Assembly: GCF_900105095.1 (NCBI RefSeq)
Contig: NZ_LT629743.1
Span: 2,728,001 to 2,792,000, forward strand
Direction of reading: 5' to 3'
Length of the DNA stretch: 64,000 bases
Source: Erythrobacter sp. HL-111
Lineage (GTDB): Bacteria; Pseudomonadota; Alphaproteobacteria; Sphingomonadales; Sphingomonadaceae
In this document: piece by piece, positions 15,759-24,676 of the stretch
Layout of the letters: the number at the start of each line of letters is the position of its first letter
Numbering within the stretch: position 1 is the first letter of the stretch
Notes under the pieces: model-generated
Told to the model about the DNA's origin: nothing
The model's database searches: none
What the model saw: the letters and a program-made list of their open reading frames with translations, nothing else
Made by a program: the position numbers and the translations under genes

Positions 15759-17417
15759 CCTCTCTTATTCACGGCGATGCGGTTGGGCGCCTCTCGGCGC
15801 GAGCTTGACGCCACTGCTGCGTGCGGCGGCGTAGAGCGGGCGTGCGGCACCGCTGGCGTCTGTTTCACCGCGCTGTGATCGATGGGCTTTTCTGGTTGAA
15901 GGACTTGGCTCGGGGTTTCTGCGGCACTGCCGCGCCCGCTACGTCGGCGCAGGCTTGAGCGCGAGAACGATGGCACGCATCAGATCGGCATCGGGGCACG
16001 CAGAGGCGAACGCTACGCGGATTCGGGTGGCGCTTTCCATGACGCGGGCAGCAACCTTGAGCAGCCGCAGGCGCAGGGTCGTAAACTCGGCTTTTGCCAG
16101 AGCGGTGGTCTTTGGGATCGCCTGCTGAACGCGCCACAGCAGCCAGTAGGCAGCGGTGTGCAGGATCAGGCGCATCTGGTTGGCGTTCGCCGACCGGCAC
16201 GAGGTGCGGTCACTGGCCAGCTGGGTCTTGTGCAGCTTGATCAAGTTCTCGGCCTGCCCGCGCGCACAGTAGAGCGTGTCATAGATGTATTCAGCCGAGC
16301 CTTGGGTTAGCGATGTGACGACATAGCGGATATCCATGCCCAGCGTGCTGGCCTCGATCCTGGCGACGACGCGGCGCTGGCGGTTCCAGCTCTTCGCGCC
16401 GTAGCGGGTCTCGGCATAGCTGCGCAGGACCGGGAGTTGGCACTCGGCGCGGCGGACCGCGCAGGCATCGGCGGCAGTGACGATAACCGGATCAGCGCGC
16501 AGCGCGGCGTTGGTCGGCAGACCGAACACGTAATCGACATGGGCCGCCTCGCAGAAGGCCATGACCTCGGGCCGTCCATAATGCCCGTCACCGCGGATGG
16601 TGATGTGGGTATCAGGCCAGTGGCGGCGAAGATGGCGCACCAGACGCCGGATATGCCCTGCCGCCTCCTTGCCAGAAGGCGTCTTGCCCGTGCGCAGCAG
16701 CATCGCCACCGGCCGGCCCGTTGCCGTGTCGTAGACATGGATCGGCAGGAAGCAGCGCTCCCCATGATGTCCGTTCCAGAAGGAGAGTTGCTGATAGCCG
16801 TGCACGACGTCGCAGGTGTCATCGATATCCAGCGTCACCGCCGCCGGCGGAGTGGGGTAGCTGGCGCAGTAGATGTCGATCATGATCCCCAGCATCTTTG
16901 CCAGCTCGCGCGTGCTCGGCGCATTCTCCCAGCGGCTCATCGTCGGTTGGCTGGCCAACCCCGCACCCGATCCCGGCAGCTTGCCCAGCGCAAGGCGGAA
17001 GCCCGGATCATCGCGCAGAGCGTCGAGATCATCGGCATCCTCATAGCCGCAGGCGATCGCGAACATCCGCGCGCGCAGGATATCTTCAAGCCGATGAACC
17101 ACCCGAGCAGGATCGCGCGGATCGGCAATACACGCCGCAAGCCGCTGGCAGAGCCCCATCATGCGCTCGGCCTGAGCCGGCACCAGGACCCCGCCATCCG
17201 AGGTCAGCCTGCCGCCGTCAAACGCAGCTGTGACCTTCTTGCCGCGCACTGCTGGAAACGAAAATACGGACGCGCTATCATCGCATCCGGCGGGTGTGGT
17301 CTGTGGCATATTTTGCCCCGTTGCAGGTCTGGCTTAAGCAACCACATTCCTACAACAATGCAAATGCTTACGCCACTCCCGCCAACCCGTCAGACCACTG
17401 CCGGTGAATAATCCGGG
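15759..17417 (-). mobile_element. IS1380-family element, copy 3
   Basis: Full-length 1659-bp element with the same ends as the other copies. The flanks are TTAG on the left (15755-15758) and CTAA on the right (17418-17421); they are not a direct repeat. The element lies at the junction of accessory DNA and the tRNA-Leu region. It has a private change in the transposase (LVPAQAERM instead of LVLAQAERM) and shares with copy 4 the ACTGCCGG variant near the right end, where copies 1 and 2 have ACCGCCGG. Confidence 0.93.
15939..17309 (-). CDS. IS1380-family transposase, copy 3
   Basis: Intact 456-residue DDE transposase, nearly identical to that of copy 4 (one visible residue change, Leu to Pro, near residue 44) and to the unbroken parts of copy 2. 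The frame is complete, so together with copies 1 and 4 it could supply transposase to the frameshifted copy 2. Confidence 0.94.
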   Translation of the reverse strand: MPQTTPAGCDDSASVFSFPAVRGKKVTAAFDGGRLTSDGGVLVPAQAERMMGLCQRLAACIADPRDPARVVHRLEDILRARMFAIACGYEDADDLDALRDDPGFRLALGKLPGSGAGLASQPTMSRWENAPSTRELAKMLGIMIDIYCASYPTPPAAVTLDIDDTCDVVHGYQQLSFWNGHHGERCFLPIHVYDTATGRPVAMLLRTGKTPSGKEAAGHIRRLVRHLRRHWPDTHITIRGDGHYGRPEVMAFCEAAHVDYVFGLPTNAALRADPVIVTAADACAVRRAECQLPVLRSYAETRYGAKSWNRQRRVVARIEASTLGMDIRYVVTSLTQGSAEYIYDTLYCARGQAENLIKLHKTQLASDRTSCRSANANQMRLILHTAAYWLLWRVQQAIPKTTALAKAEFTTLRLRLLKVAARVMESATRIRVAFASACPDADLMRAIVLALKPAPT

Positions 17418-17611
17418 CTAAGCCCGCACGACTGCGCTTGCGGTCAGTTCTTTCCTGCCAGAGAAACTGGGGAAAAGGCCGCAATATCCGGCTCTCCGGG
17501 TGTGCTCTGGCACATCTGCCAATCCATTCCCGCCTGAAACCCCGCCGTACCGCGCGCTTTGCGGCGCCGGCCGAGCGAGCTCCGGTGTTTCCGGTCCCCT
17601 CGGAGACTGTT
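17418..17611. other. Junction between IS1380 copy 3 and tRNA-Leu, no gene seen
   Basis: This 194-bp stretch has no credible reading frame in either direction. It holds the flank CTAA of the IS and the downstream region of tRNA-Leu. I see no copy of the tRNA 3' end that would mark an attachment site, and no integrase gene is present anywhere in the window. Confidence 0.4.
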
Positions 17612-17698
17612 TGGTGCGGTCGAGAAGACTCGAACTTCCACGGGCGTTAGCCCACAACGACCTCAACGTTGCGCGTCTACCAGTTCCGCCACGACCGC
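17612..17698 (-). tRNA. tRNA-Leu(GAG)
   Basis: An 87-nt class II tRNA on the minus strand. The acceptor 5' strand GCGGTCG pairs with CGACCGC, followed by discriminator A and an encoded CCA (17612-17614). The anticodon loop TTGAGGT carries GAG. A long variable arm and the GTTCGAGTC T-loop are present. The 3' end faces the accessory region. Confidence 0.95.
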
Positions 17699-17896
17699 AC
17701 TCATGTCAGGGGCGCGCGGTGCCGGGCGCCCCTCGGTAGGAGCGCGCCCCTAGCAAGGGGGTGGACGCGGCGCAAGCACTTTGCACGGGGGAGGGCGGGC
17801 GGCTGCGCGAAAGGATGGCGGGCGCGCCCGTCCCGACCCGGGACCGCCTCGCCGCGGGGCTTGCGCGCGGCGTTAGGAAACTGGCAACCATGTTGC

Positions 17897-18151
17897 GTGA
17901 GCCCGCTTCTCAGCCTTGCCCCCGCCGTGCTGGCCATCGCCCAGGCTTCGGGCGCGCCGACGGAGCGGGCGTCGCGCCCCGTGGGCGAGCCGGTCGCGGT
18001 CGCCGTGAGCGCCACGGTCACGATCCTGCGCCCCGCGGTGATCGACATCGACGCCGAGGCGAGGCGCGCCGGGGACGACAGGCAGGGCGGGACACGGGCG
18101 CGCCAGCGGCGGATCGATGCGGCCGGGACGATCTGGATCGATTTCAGCTGA
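17897..18151 (+). CDS. Small hypothetical exported protein
   Basis: An 84-residue frame from a GTG at 17897. It opens with a plausible signal peptide (SPLLSLAPAVLAIAQASG), then a short body rich in Val and Ala (VAVAVSATVTILRPAVIDID) and a charged part ending AAGTIWIDFS. I do not recognise the family. It converges on the zinc-ribbon protein gene. The start is uncertain because the frame is open further upstream through the tRNA region. Real but unproven. Confidence 0.45.
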   Translation: MSPLLSLAPAVLAIAQASGAPTERASRPVGEPVAVAVSATVTILRPAVIDIDAEARRAGDDRQGGTRARQRRIDAAGTIWIDFS

Positions 18152-18178
18152 ACGGGTCCGCGCTGGCGGGGGCAGGGA

Positions 18179-19438
18179 TCAGCCGGGCGCCCAGCCCACT
18201 TCGGCGAACTGCGCGGTCTGCGGCACGTCGGCGATCGCCTCGGTCACGTTGAGCGTTTCGCCCGGGGCGAGTTCGCGCTTCGCCGGAACGACGACCCAGT
18301 CGGCGACTTCCTCGTTGGCCGCGTCGCGAAACACGATGAGCAGATCGGGCACGCGCACGCTTTCGCTGCTCTCGTTGCTGATCGTCCCGCGCACGCGGTA
18401 GATCCGCTCGCCGCTGTCGAGCGTTTCCACGCGCTGTTCGGCCGCCGCGAAGTCGAGCGCGAGGCCCGGCTTGCCGATCCCGAAGGTCGGGCGGCTGAAG
18501 GGCGCGAATTCGGGCAGGCTGTAATAATTCACCGCTACCGCGGCGCCGACCGCGAGCAGGGCGAAGATCGCGACGGCCGCGGTCCACATCTTCGCCGGGT
18601 TGCGCCGGGCGGTGAACGGCGCGCGGTATTCGAAGTGGGAGACCTCGTCCCCGCCCCGGTCGCCCCCGTCGGCGTCGTCATCGTCGGAATATTCGCCGAG
18701 GGGATAGTCCTCCCCGGGGAGCGCGGCGATCTCTTCATCTTCGGCGAAGCCGTCGCGCCGGGCCTCCCCGGCGAGAGGGTCGCGCGCCGGATCGATCGCC
18801 GCCCCGACCGGCGGTTCGTCCGTTTCGCCGCGGCGATCGCGCGCTCCTGCCGGGCCGTCGCGGCTGACGCGGGCGCGCTCGCCGGGCTCGTCGGGCTGGT
18901 CGGAGGCGCGCAGGCCGCGGCGCAGGGCGCGCACGGCGACGCCCGCATCGACGCCGTCTTCGGCGCCCGCCTGTTCCCGTGGCGGGGCCTGGGGCGACGG
19001 GGGCTGGTCCGGTGGGGGAGAGCCCGCAGGTTCTTCGCCCTCTGCCTCGGCCTCGGCGGCGGCGGGCGGCGAGGAGCGAGCGACCTCTTCGGCGCTGCGC
19101 CAATGGCTGACGCCCGGGCGCGCGGGATCGCTTTCTCCAGGCGCGGGCGAGGGCGGGGCGGGGGAAGGCGGCTCCTCGGCAGGTGCCCCATCCGCAGGCT
19201 CGTCCGCAGGCACGCCCGCAGGAGCGCCCGGAACCGGCCCTGCTGCATCGTCCCGTCCGGGTTCCCGCGCCGGGGGCGTTTCGGACCGGGGCAAGCGGGT
19301 CCGGTCGGCCGTTTCCGGCGCAGGCTCCTGGAACCAGCTGTGCTTGCACTTGGCGCAGCGCACGGTCCGCCCCTCCGGTCCGATCGCGGTTTCCGGCACG
19401 GCATAGCGGGTCGCGCAGGCGGGGCAGGATATGATCAT
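18179..19438 (-). CDS. Zinc-ribbon membrane protein (MJ0042 type, DUF3426-like C-terminus)
   Basis: A 419-residue protein. Residues 1-35 form an MJ0042-type zinc ribbon with CPAC and CAKC pairs. A very long Pro/Ala/Glu-rich region follows (about residues 40-275), then one membrane helix ([20 protein letters not shown]) and an extracytoplasmic domain of roughly 120 residues ([32 protein letters not shown], then [11 protein letters not shown]) like DUF3426. The role is unknown. Proteins of this plan are common in Alphaproteobacteria next to ftsE, and here it is divergent from ftsE with 169 bp between them. Confidence 0.82.
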   Translation of the reverse strand: MIISCPACATRYAVPETAIGPEGRTVRCAKCKHSWFQEPAPETADRTRLPRSETPPAREPGRDDAAGPVPGAPAGVPADEPADGAPAEEPPSPAPPSPAPGESDPARPGVSHWRSAEEVARSSPPAAAEAEAEGEEPAGSPPPDQPPSPQAPPREQAGAEDGVDAGVAVRALRRGLRASDQPDEPGERARVSRDGPAGARDRRGETDEPPVGAAIDPARDPLAGEARRDGFAEDEEIAALPGEDYPLGEYSDDDDADGGDRGGDEVSHFEYRAPFTARRNPAKMWTAAVAIFALLAVGAAVAVNYYSLPEFAPFSRPTFGIGKPGLALDFAAAEQRVETLDSGERIYRVRGTISNESSESVRVPDLLIVFRDAANEEVADWVVVPAKRELAPGETLNVTEAIADVPQTAQFAEVGWAPG

Positions 19439-19607
19439 TGTCGTCTATGCATTATCGCGCGGCCTGTCCGGCACAAGGGCAGCGCCCGAAAGGTGCCGGA
19501 TATGCACGCTTTTTTCCACATCGTTGGCGTCCGGTATCGCGCCCTGTATGGTGCATAGCGCCCAAACTGCACTTCCCCCTCCATTTCGGCGCTGATAAAG
19601 GCGCGCG

Positions 19608-20399
19608 ATGACCGACAGGCCGGGCGAGATCGTGAAGTTCGATAATGTCGGGCTGCGCTACGGCACCGATCCCGAGGTTCTGAGCGATCTCAGCTTCACG
19701 CTCTTCCCCGGCAGCTTCTATTTCCTGACCGGCGCCAGCGGGGCGGGCAAGACGAGCCTGCTCAAGCTGCTCTACCTCGCCCAGCGGCCCTCGCGCGGGG
19801 CGATCCGGATGTTCGGCAAGGACATCATCACCCTGCCGCGCTCGCGCCTGCCCGATTTCCGGCGGCGGCTCGGCGTCGTGTTCCAGAACTTCCGCCTCGT
19901 CGATCACCTCTCCGCCTTCGACAACGTCGCCCTGCCGCTGCGCCTCGCCGGAACCGAGGAGCCACGGCTGCGAAAGGCGGTGTCCGACATGCTCGACTGG
20001 GTCGGGCTTGCCCACCGCGCCGATGCCCGCCCGCCGAGCCTTTCGGGCGGAGAGCAGCAGCGCGTCGCGATCGCCCGCGCGGTGATCGCGCGCCCGCAGA
20101 TGCTCATCGCGGACGAGCCGACCGGCAATGTCGATCCGGAAATGGCGCTCAAGCTGCTGCGCCTGTTCGAGGCGCTCAACAACCGTGTCGGCACGACGGT
20201 GATCGTCGCGACGCACGATGTCCACCTGCTCAAGAAGGTGCCGGATTCGCTCATCATGCGGCTCAGCAAGGGGCGATTGTCCGATCCGACCGGCGCGCTG
20301 CGCTTTCCCCCGCGCCCGGGCGGGAGCGAGGCGGGGTTCGCGGGTGCGGGCAGGGCGGGTGCGGGCGGGGCGGGCGCGGGCGGGGCGGGCCTGCCATGA
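19608..20399 (+). CDS. ftsE: Cell-division ABC transporter ATPase FtsE
   Basis: The ATP-binding part of FtsEX, which couples division to activation of peptidoglycan hydrolases at the septum. Residues 1-225 are a full ABC domain: Walker A GASGAGKTS at about 42-50, Q-loop VVFQNF, signature LSGGEQQR at about 145-152, Walker B MLIADEP at about 165-171, and the H-loop ATHDVH. The last 30 or so residues are an odd low-complexity tail of Gly and Ala, encoded by a GGCGGGGCGGGTGCG-type repeat (20338-20395). The stop overlaps the ftsX start (ATGA). At 263 residues it is longer than typical FtsE by about that tail. Confidence 0.93.
   Translation: MTDRPGEIVKFDNVGLRYGTDPEVLSDLSFTLFPGSFYFLTGASGAGKTSLLKLLYLAQRPSRGAIRMFGKDIITLPRSRLPDFRRRLGVVFQNFRLVDHLSAFDNVALPLRLAGTEEPRLRKAVSDMLDWVGLAHRADARPPSLSGGEQQRVAIARAVIARPQMLIADEPTGNVDPEMALKLLRLFEALNNRVGTTVIVATHDVHLLKKVPDSLIMRLSKGRLSDPTGALRFPPRPGGSEAGFAGAGRAGAGGAGAGGAGLP
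20338..20395 (+). repeat. G+C-rich low-complexity repeat at the 3' end of ftsE
   Basis: Short imperfect repeats of GCGGGTGCGGGCAGGGCGG type code for GAGRAGAGGAGAGGAG at the FtsE C-terminus. Such tracts gain or lose units by slippage, so tail length may vary between strains. Confidence 0.7.
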
Positions 20400-21325
20400 C
20401 CACGCCCCCGCTGGCCGAGAAACCCTCGCGCAGGGCCGCGCCCGTGGGCGCGCGGCTCGCGGCGAGCCTCATTCCCTCGAGCCGGTTCGGCGGGGCGATG
20501 CCCTGGGTGATCGCGCTCCTCACCGCGCTCGTCGTGATCGCGGCGGCCGGCGGGCTCGCGCTCGGCAATCTCGCGGCCAATGCCCGCGCCGACCTGTCGG
20601 GCGCGGTGACGGTGCAGGTGATTGAGGCCGATCCCGCCGCGCGCGAGGCCGGGGCCGAACGCGCCGCGCGCATCCTGACGGCCGAGCCGCTGGTGCGATC
20701 GGTCAGGGTGGTCCCGCGTGCGGAGCTGGTGGACCTGCTCGAACCCTGGCTCGGCAGCGGCGCGCAAAGCGGCGAGGTCCCGATCCCCGCACTGATCGAT
20801 GTCGAACTGGTGCGCGAGGCCGACGCGGCGGAGATCGCCGCGCTCACCGCCGCGCTCGAGGGCGAGGTGCCCGGCGCGCGGGTCGATGCCCAGTCGGACT
20901 GGCTGCGGCCGGTCTACGACGCGCTCGCCGCGCTGCAATGGCTCGCGCTCGCGCTGATCGCGCTGGTCGCCTTCGCCACCGCTGCAGCCGTGTGGCTCGC
21001 CGCGCGCAGCGCCTTCGCCAACCACCGCGACACGGTCGAGATCGTTCACCTGCTCGGCGGGACGGACCGGCAGGTGACCCGCATCTTCCAGCGCGCGATG
21101 ATCCGCGACGCGGCCTTCGGCGCGCTGCTCGGCGCGCTGCTCGGCACGGTGGCGGTGTTCGTGCTGGGGCGGCAGTTCGCCGGGCTCGACAGCGGGATGG
21201 TGGCGGGCGGGGCGCTGGGGATCGGGGACTGGGGGGCGATCGCCGCGATCCCGGTCCTCGCGGTCGCGCTCGCCGCGCTCACGGGCCGGATCACCATTGC
21301 CTTTGCCCTGAGGAAGATGCTTTGA
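20396..21325 (+). CDS. ftsX: Cell-division permease FtsX
   Basis: A 309-residue membrane partner of FtsE. A cytoplasmic N-terminus is followed by a first membrane helix (WVIALLTALVVIAAAGGLALGN), a large extracytoplasmic loop (about residues 65-175) that would contact the periplasmic activator, then three further helices (ALQWLALALIALVAFATAAAVWL; ALLGALLGTVAVFVLG; AIAAIPVLAVALAALTG). The overlap with ftsE by 4 bp indicates translational coupling. The EIVHLLGGTDRQVTRIFQ block between helices 2 and 3 is typical of the family. Confidence 0.92.
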   Translation: MTTPPLAEKPSRRAAPVGARLAASLIPSSRFGGAMPWVIALLTALVVIAAAGGLALGNLAANARADLSGAVTVQVIEADPAAREAGAERAARILTAEPLVRSVRVVPRAELVDLLEPWLGSGAQSGEVPIPALIDVELVREADAAEIAALTAALEGEVPGARVDAQSDWLRPVYDALAALQWLALALIALVAFATAAAVWLAARSAFANHRDTVEIVHLLGGTDRQVTRIFQRAMIRDAAFGALLGALLGTVAVFVLGRQFAGLDSGMVAGGALGIGDWGAIAAIPVLAVALAALTGRITIAFALRKML

Positions 21326-21335
21326 GCGCCCCGCC

Positions 21336-21866
21336 GTGATTCGCTACCTGCTCGCTTCGCTCGTGCTTGCCTGGGCACTGGGGTTCTTGTGGTTCGCCGT
21401 CTCGCTTCCCCGGCCCGCGGGGGAGGTGCGGACCGACGCGGTGATCGTTCCGACCGGGGCCGCCGGGCGCATCCCGCGCGGGCTCGCGGTGCTCGAGCGC
21501 GGGCTCGCCGAAAGGTTGCTGGTCAGCGGGGTCGCGCCCGAGGTGCGCCCGGCCGAGTTCGCCGCCGAGTTCAGCGTTTCCGGGGAGCGCATGGAATGCT
21601 GCGTGACGCTCGGCTTCGCGGCGGTCGATACCAGGGGCAATGCCTCCGAGATCGCCGCCTGGGTCGAGGCGAACGACATCACCTCGCTGCGCTTCGTGAC
21701 GACCGACTGGCACATGCGCCGCGCCGCGAGCGAGCTCGACCGCGCCCTGCCGCCGGGGGTCACGGTGGTGCGCGACGCGGTCCCGTCCGAGCCGAGCCTC
21801 GCCAACCTGTTCCTCGAATATCACAAGCTGCTCGCGAGCCTCGCGGGCGGCCTCTTGGGGGTCTGA
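21336..21866 (+). CDS. YdcF/ElyC-family (DUF218) protein
   Basis: A 176-residue protein with an N-terminal membrane helix (YLLASLVLAWALGFLWFAVSL) and a DUF218 domain: DAVIVPTGAAGRIPRGLAVL, LLVSG, then NASEIAAWVEAN and RFVTTDWHMRRAASEL. Related proteins influence envelope polysaccharide or cell-wall steps, though the reaction is not settled. It starts 10 bp after ftsX and is followed by plsC after 8 bp, so ftsE-ftsX-ydcF-plsC form an operon. Confidence 0.85.
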   Translation: MIRYLLASLVLAWALGFLWFAVSLPRPAGEVRTDAVIVPTGAAGRIPRGLAVLERGLAERLLVSGVAPEVRPAEFAAEFSVSGERMECCVTLGFAAVDTRGNASEIAAWVEANDITSLRFVTTDWHMRRAASELDRALPPGVTVVRDAVPSEPSLANLFLEYHKLLASLAGGLLGV

Positions 21867-21874
21867 GCCGCGCC

Positions 21875-22564
21875 ATGCTGACGCTCGCGCGCAACCTTGC
21901 ATTCTACCCGCTGTTTTACGGGATCAGCGCGCTGCTGGTCGCCGGATCGGTGCTGGTCCGCCCGTTCGGAGCCGCGCCGCTGCGGCGGGTCGTCGGGGCG
22001 TGGAGCGCGTGGCACCGCTGGTGCGTGGAGCGCCTGCTCGGCATCGAGGTCGTGGTCGAGGGCGAATTGCCGCGCGGCGAAGTGCTGATCGCGGTCAAGC
22101 ACGAGAGCTTCTTCGAGGCGATCGACATGCCGCGCCTGCTCGGCTTTCCGACCGTCTTCGCCAAGCGCGAGCTTTTCGCCATTCCCGGCTGGGGCGCCTC
22201 GGCGACGGCCTATGGCCTCGTGCCGGTCGAACGCGAGGCCGGGGCGAAGGCGCTGCGGGCGATGATCGCGCTCGCCCGGGTTCGGGTCGCGGAGCGCCGC
22301 CCGCTCGTCATCTTCCCCGAGGGCACCCGGGTGCCGCACGGGCAGGAGGCGCCGCTGCAATCGGGCTTCGCCGGGATCTACAAGCTGCTGAAGCTTCCCG
22401 TGGTGCCGGTCGCGGTCGATTCCGGCCCGCTCTATCACCGGCGGCTGAAGCGGGCGGGGCGGATCACCTACCGGGTGGGCGAGACGATCCCGGCGGGCCT
22501 TCCGCGCGCGGAGATCGAGGCGCGGGTGCACGCGGCGATCAACCGCCTTAACAGGCCCGGCTGA
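21875..22564 (+). CDS. plsC: Lysophospholipid (1-acyl-glycerol-3-phosphate) acyltransferase
   Basis: A 229-residue membrane acyltransferase that would add the second acyl chain in phosphatidic acid formation. An N-terminal hydrophobic segment (NLAFYPLFYGISALLVAGSVLV) precedes the PlsC domain. Motif I reads KHESFFEAID, a variant in which the usual Asp of HX4D is Glu. The FPEGTR motif is present near residue 150, and PVVPVAV follows. The ATG at 21875 is chosen because it falls 8 bp after the ydcF stop and matches the family start. It converges on tyrC with 3 bp between the stops. Confidence 0.88.
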   Translation: MLTLARNLAFYPLFYGISALLVAGSVLVRPFGAAPLRRVVGAWSAWHRWCVERLLGIEVVVEGELPRGEVLIAVKHESFFEAIDMPRLLGFPTVFAKRELFAIPGWGASATAYGLVPVEREAGAKALRAMIALARVRVAERRPLVIFPEGTRVPHGQEAPLQSGFAGIYKLLKLPVVPVAVDSGPLYHRRLKRAGRITYRVGETIPAGLPRAEIEARVHAAINRLNRPG

Positions 22565-22567
22565 ACC

Positions 22568-23470
22568 TCAATGCTCGCGGCCGAAATCGGGTCGCGCGGT
22601 TTCCTGCCCCTCCTCGATCACCTGCCGCCGGATCGCGCGGGTGCGGGCAAACAGATCGTGCAGCGTCTCCCCGTCGCCCGAACGGATCGCGCGCTGTAGG
22701 GCGGTCAGGTCCTCGGTGAAGCGCCCGAGCATTTCGAGCACCGCCTCGCGGTTGCTGAGGAACACGTCGCGCCACATCACCGGGTCCGAGGCGGCGATGC
22801 GGGTGAAGTCGCGGAAGCCCCCGGCGGAATACTTGATGACCTCGGACCGGGTCACTTCCTCGAGGTCGCTCGCCGTGCCGACGATCGTGAAGGCGATGAG
22901 GTGGGGGATGTGGCTGGTCACGGCAAGGACGAGATCGTGGTGCGCGGCGTCCATCACCTCGACCTTCGCGCCGAGCCCCGCCCAGAAGTTCGAGAGCGCC
23001 TCGAGTGCCTCCGGGTCGGTGTCTTCCGGCGGGGTAAGGATGCACCACCGGCCCACGAACAGCGTCGCGAACCCGGCGTCCGGCCCGCTTTCCTCGGTCC
23101 CGGCGACCGGGTGCGCGGGGATCACGCAGCGCCCTGGCAGAACTTCGGCGAGCGCGCGGGCCACGCTCTGCTTGGACGAGCCGACGTCGCTGACGATGGC
23201 GCTTTCGGGCAGGGCCGCGGCGATCGCTTCGGCGGCATCGCGCATCGCGCCGACGGGCACGCACAGCACCACGAGATCGGCCTCGCGCACCGCCTCGGCG
23301 GGGGTTTGGGCGATCGCCGAGACGAGCCCGCGCTCCCCGGCCCGCGCGCGGACCTGCGGGTTGGCGTCAAAGCCGGTCGTGACGATGCCGGGCGCGCGTT
23401 CGCGCAGGGCAAGCCCGATCGAACCGCCCAGCAGCCCCAGCCCGATGATCGCGACCCGCTCGATCCTCAC
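22568..23470 (-). CDS. tyrC: Prephenate/arogenate dehydrogenase
   Basis: A 300-residue NAD(P)-dependent dehydrogenase of tyrosine synthesis. The Rossmann motif GLGLLGGSIGLAL lies at the N-terminus, and the catalytic region includes SDVGSSKQSV, HPVAGTEESGPD (catalytic His) and VTSHIPHLIAF. The start is taken as the GTG at 23470, which overlaps the hisC stop as GTGA; a start at 23485 is also open. Pairing with a HisC-type aminotransferase is known from Zymomonas mobilis, where the dehydrogenase accepts both prephenate and arogenate. No C-terminal ACT domain is present. Confidence 0.9.
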   Translation of the reverse strand: MRIERVAIIGLGLLGGSIGLALRERAPGIVTTGFDANPQVRARAGERGLVSAIAQTPAEAVREADLVVLCVPVGAMRDAAEAIAAALPESAIVSDVGSSKQSVARALAEVLPGRCVIPAHPVAGTEESGPDAGFATLFVGRWCILTPPEDTDPEALEALSNFWAGLGAKVEVMDAAHHDLVLAVTSHIPHLIAFTIVGTASDLEEVTRSEVIKYSAGGFRDFTRIAASDPVMWRDVFLSNREAVLEMLGRFTEDLTALQRAIRSGDGETLHDLFARTRAIRRQVIEEGQETARPDFGREH

Positions 23471-24567
23471 GCCGGTTCTCCGCACAGCCGGCGCAGGCAG
23501 GCGATGACGCGGGTCATGTCCTCGCTGCGACCGATCGTGATCCGGAGCGAGCGCGGCAGGCCCTGGCCCGGCAGGTGGCGCACGGCATAGCCTTCCTCCT
23601 GCAGCGCCTCGAGCGCGTCGGCCGCGCTCACCGCGCCTTCGAAATGGATCAGCAGGAAGTTCGCCTCGCTCGGGCTTGCCGAAAGGCCGTGATTGCCGAG
23701 CGCCGCGACCGCTTCGGCCAGCCGCGCGCGTTCGGCGGTGTTGTGCGCGCGGGTGGCGGCGACGAAATCTTGGTCGCCCAGGGCCGCGAGCGCCGCCTTC
23801 TGCCCGCTCGCCGAGACGTTGAAGGCCCCGCGCAGCCGGTTGACGAGGTCGATCAGGTGCGGCGCGCCCGTGGCCCAGCCGATCCGTTCCGCCGCGAGGC
23901 CGTAGGCCTTGGAGAAGGTCCGGCTGACCAGCACGTTTTCATGCGCCGCAGCCAGTTCGAAGCCGAAACGCTGGTGGGCGGGATCGACGTATTCGCCATA
24001 GGCCTCGTCCAGCACCAGCAGCACGTGCGGGGGGAGGCCGGCGTGGAGCCGCGCGATCTCGGCGGGGGGCAGCCAGCTTCCGACCGGATTGTTCGGGTTG
24101 TCGAGCAGGACGACCTTCGTGCGCTCGGTGACCGCGGCAAGGAGGTTGGCGACCGAGGCAGCGCAGGCATCATCCTCGGCGAAGACCGGCACCGCGCCGA
24201 CCTTGTGCGCGATGATCGGGTAGAGCGAGAAGGAATAGCGCGAGGCGAGCACCTCGTCCCCTGGCCCGGCGAGGGCCTGCACGATGCAGTTCAGCACTTC
24301 GCCCGAACCCGTGCCGCACACGATCCGGTCCGCCTCGAGCCCGTGGACCTCTGCGATCGCCTGGCGCAGCGCGCGCGCGTCGGGGTCGGGATAGTCGGCG
24401 AGGACGTGGGGCTCGCCGAGCGCGGCGAGCGCCGCCGGGCTCGAGCCCAGGGGGTTCTCGTTCGCCGACAGCTTGACGAGCGCGCGTCCGTCGCTCGCCT
24501 TGGACTTGCCGGGGGTGTAGGCGTGGATGTTGCGGATCCACTCTTTGGGTTCGGGCCGGGTGGTCAT
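23467..24567 (-). CDS. hisC: Histidinol-phosphate/aromatic aminotransferase
   Basis: A 366-residue PLP-dependent class I/II aminotransferase. The family start [14 protein letters not shown] is preceded by MTTRPEPKE, so the ATG at 24567 is chosen although the frame is open to 24741. Key features are [31 protein letters not shown] and the PLP-lysine block [17 protein letters not shown], ending with [11 protein letters not shown]. It forms an operon with tyrC, so besides histidinol phosphate it may use phenylpyruvate or prephenate. It is divergent from metX with 109 bp between the starts. Confidence 0.9.
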   Translation of the reverse strand: MTTRPEPKEWIRNIHAYTPGKSKASDGRALVKLSANENPLGSSPAALAALGEPHVLADYPDPDARALRQAIAEVHGLEADRIVCGTGSGEVLNCIVQALAGPGDEVLASRYSFSLYPIIAHKVGAVPVFAEDDACAASVANLLAAVTERTKVVLLDNPNNPVGSWLPPAEIARLHAGLPPHVLLVLDEAYGEYVDPAHQRFGFELAAAHENVLVSRTFSKAYGLAAERIGWATGAPHLIDLVNRLRGAFNVSASGQKAALAALGDQDFVAATRAHNTAERARLAEAVAALGNHGLSASPSEANFLLIHFEGAVSAADALEALQEEGYAVRHLPGQGLPRSLRITIGRSEDMTRVIACLRRLCGEPA

Positions 24568-24676
24568 CTGGAGCGCGGCGATAACCGCTTCCCTCGCTTG
24601 CGACCAGCCCTCTCGTCGCGCGCCGCTTCCCGCCCGGATTGACTCGCGCGCGCGGCTCGCCCAATCGCCTTCGCCC

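Noticed and set aside
1..17417. CRISPR array or prophage in the repeat-rich left third
   Set aside because: The repeats are insertion-sequence copies and their ends. No short regularly spaced repeats, cas genes or phage structural genes are seen.
24568..24676. SAM riboswitch before metX
   Set aside because: The leader is only 109 bp and shared with hisC; I could not find the conserved core of SAM-II or a SAM/SAH motif.
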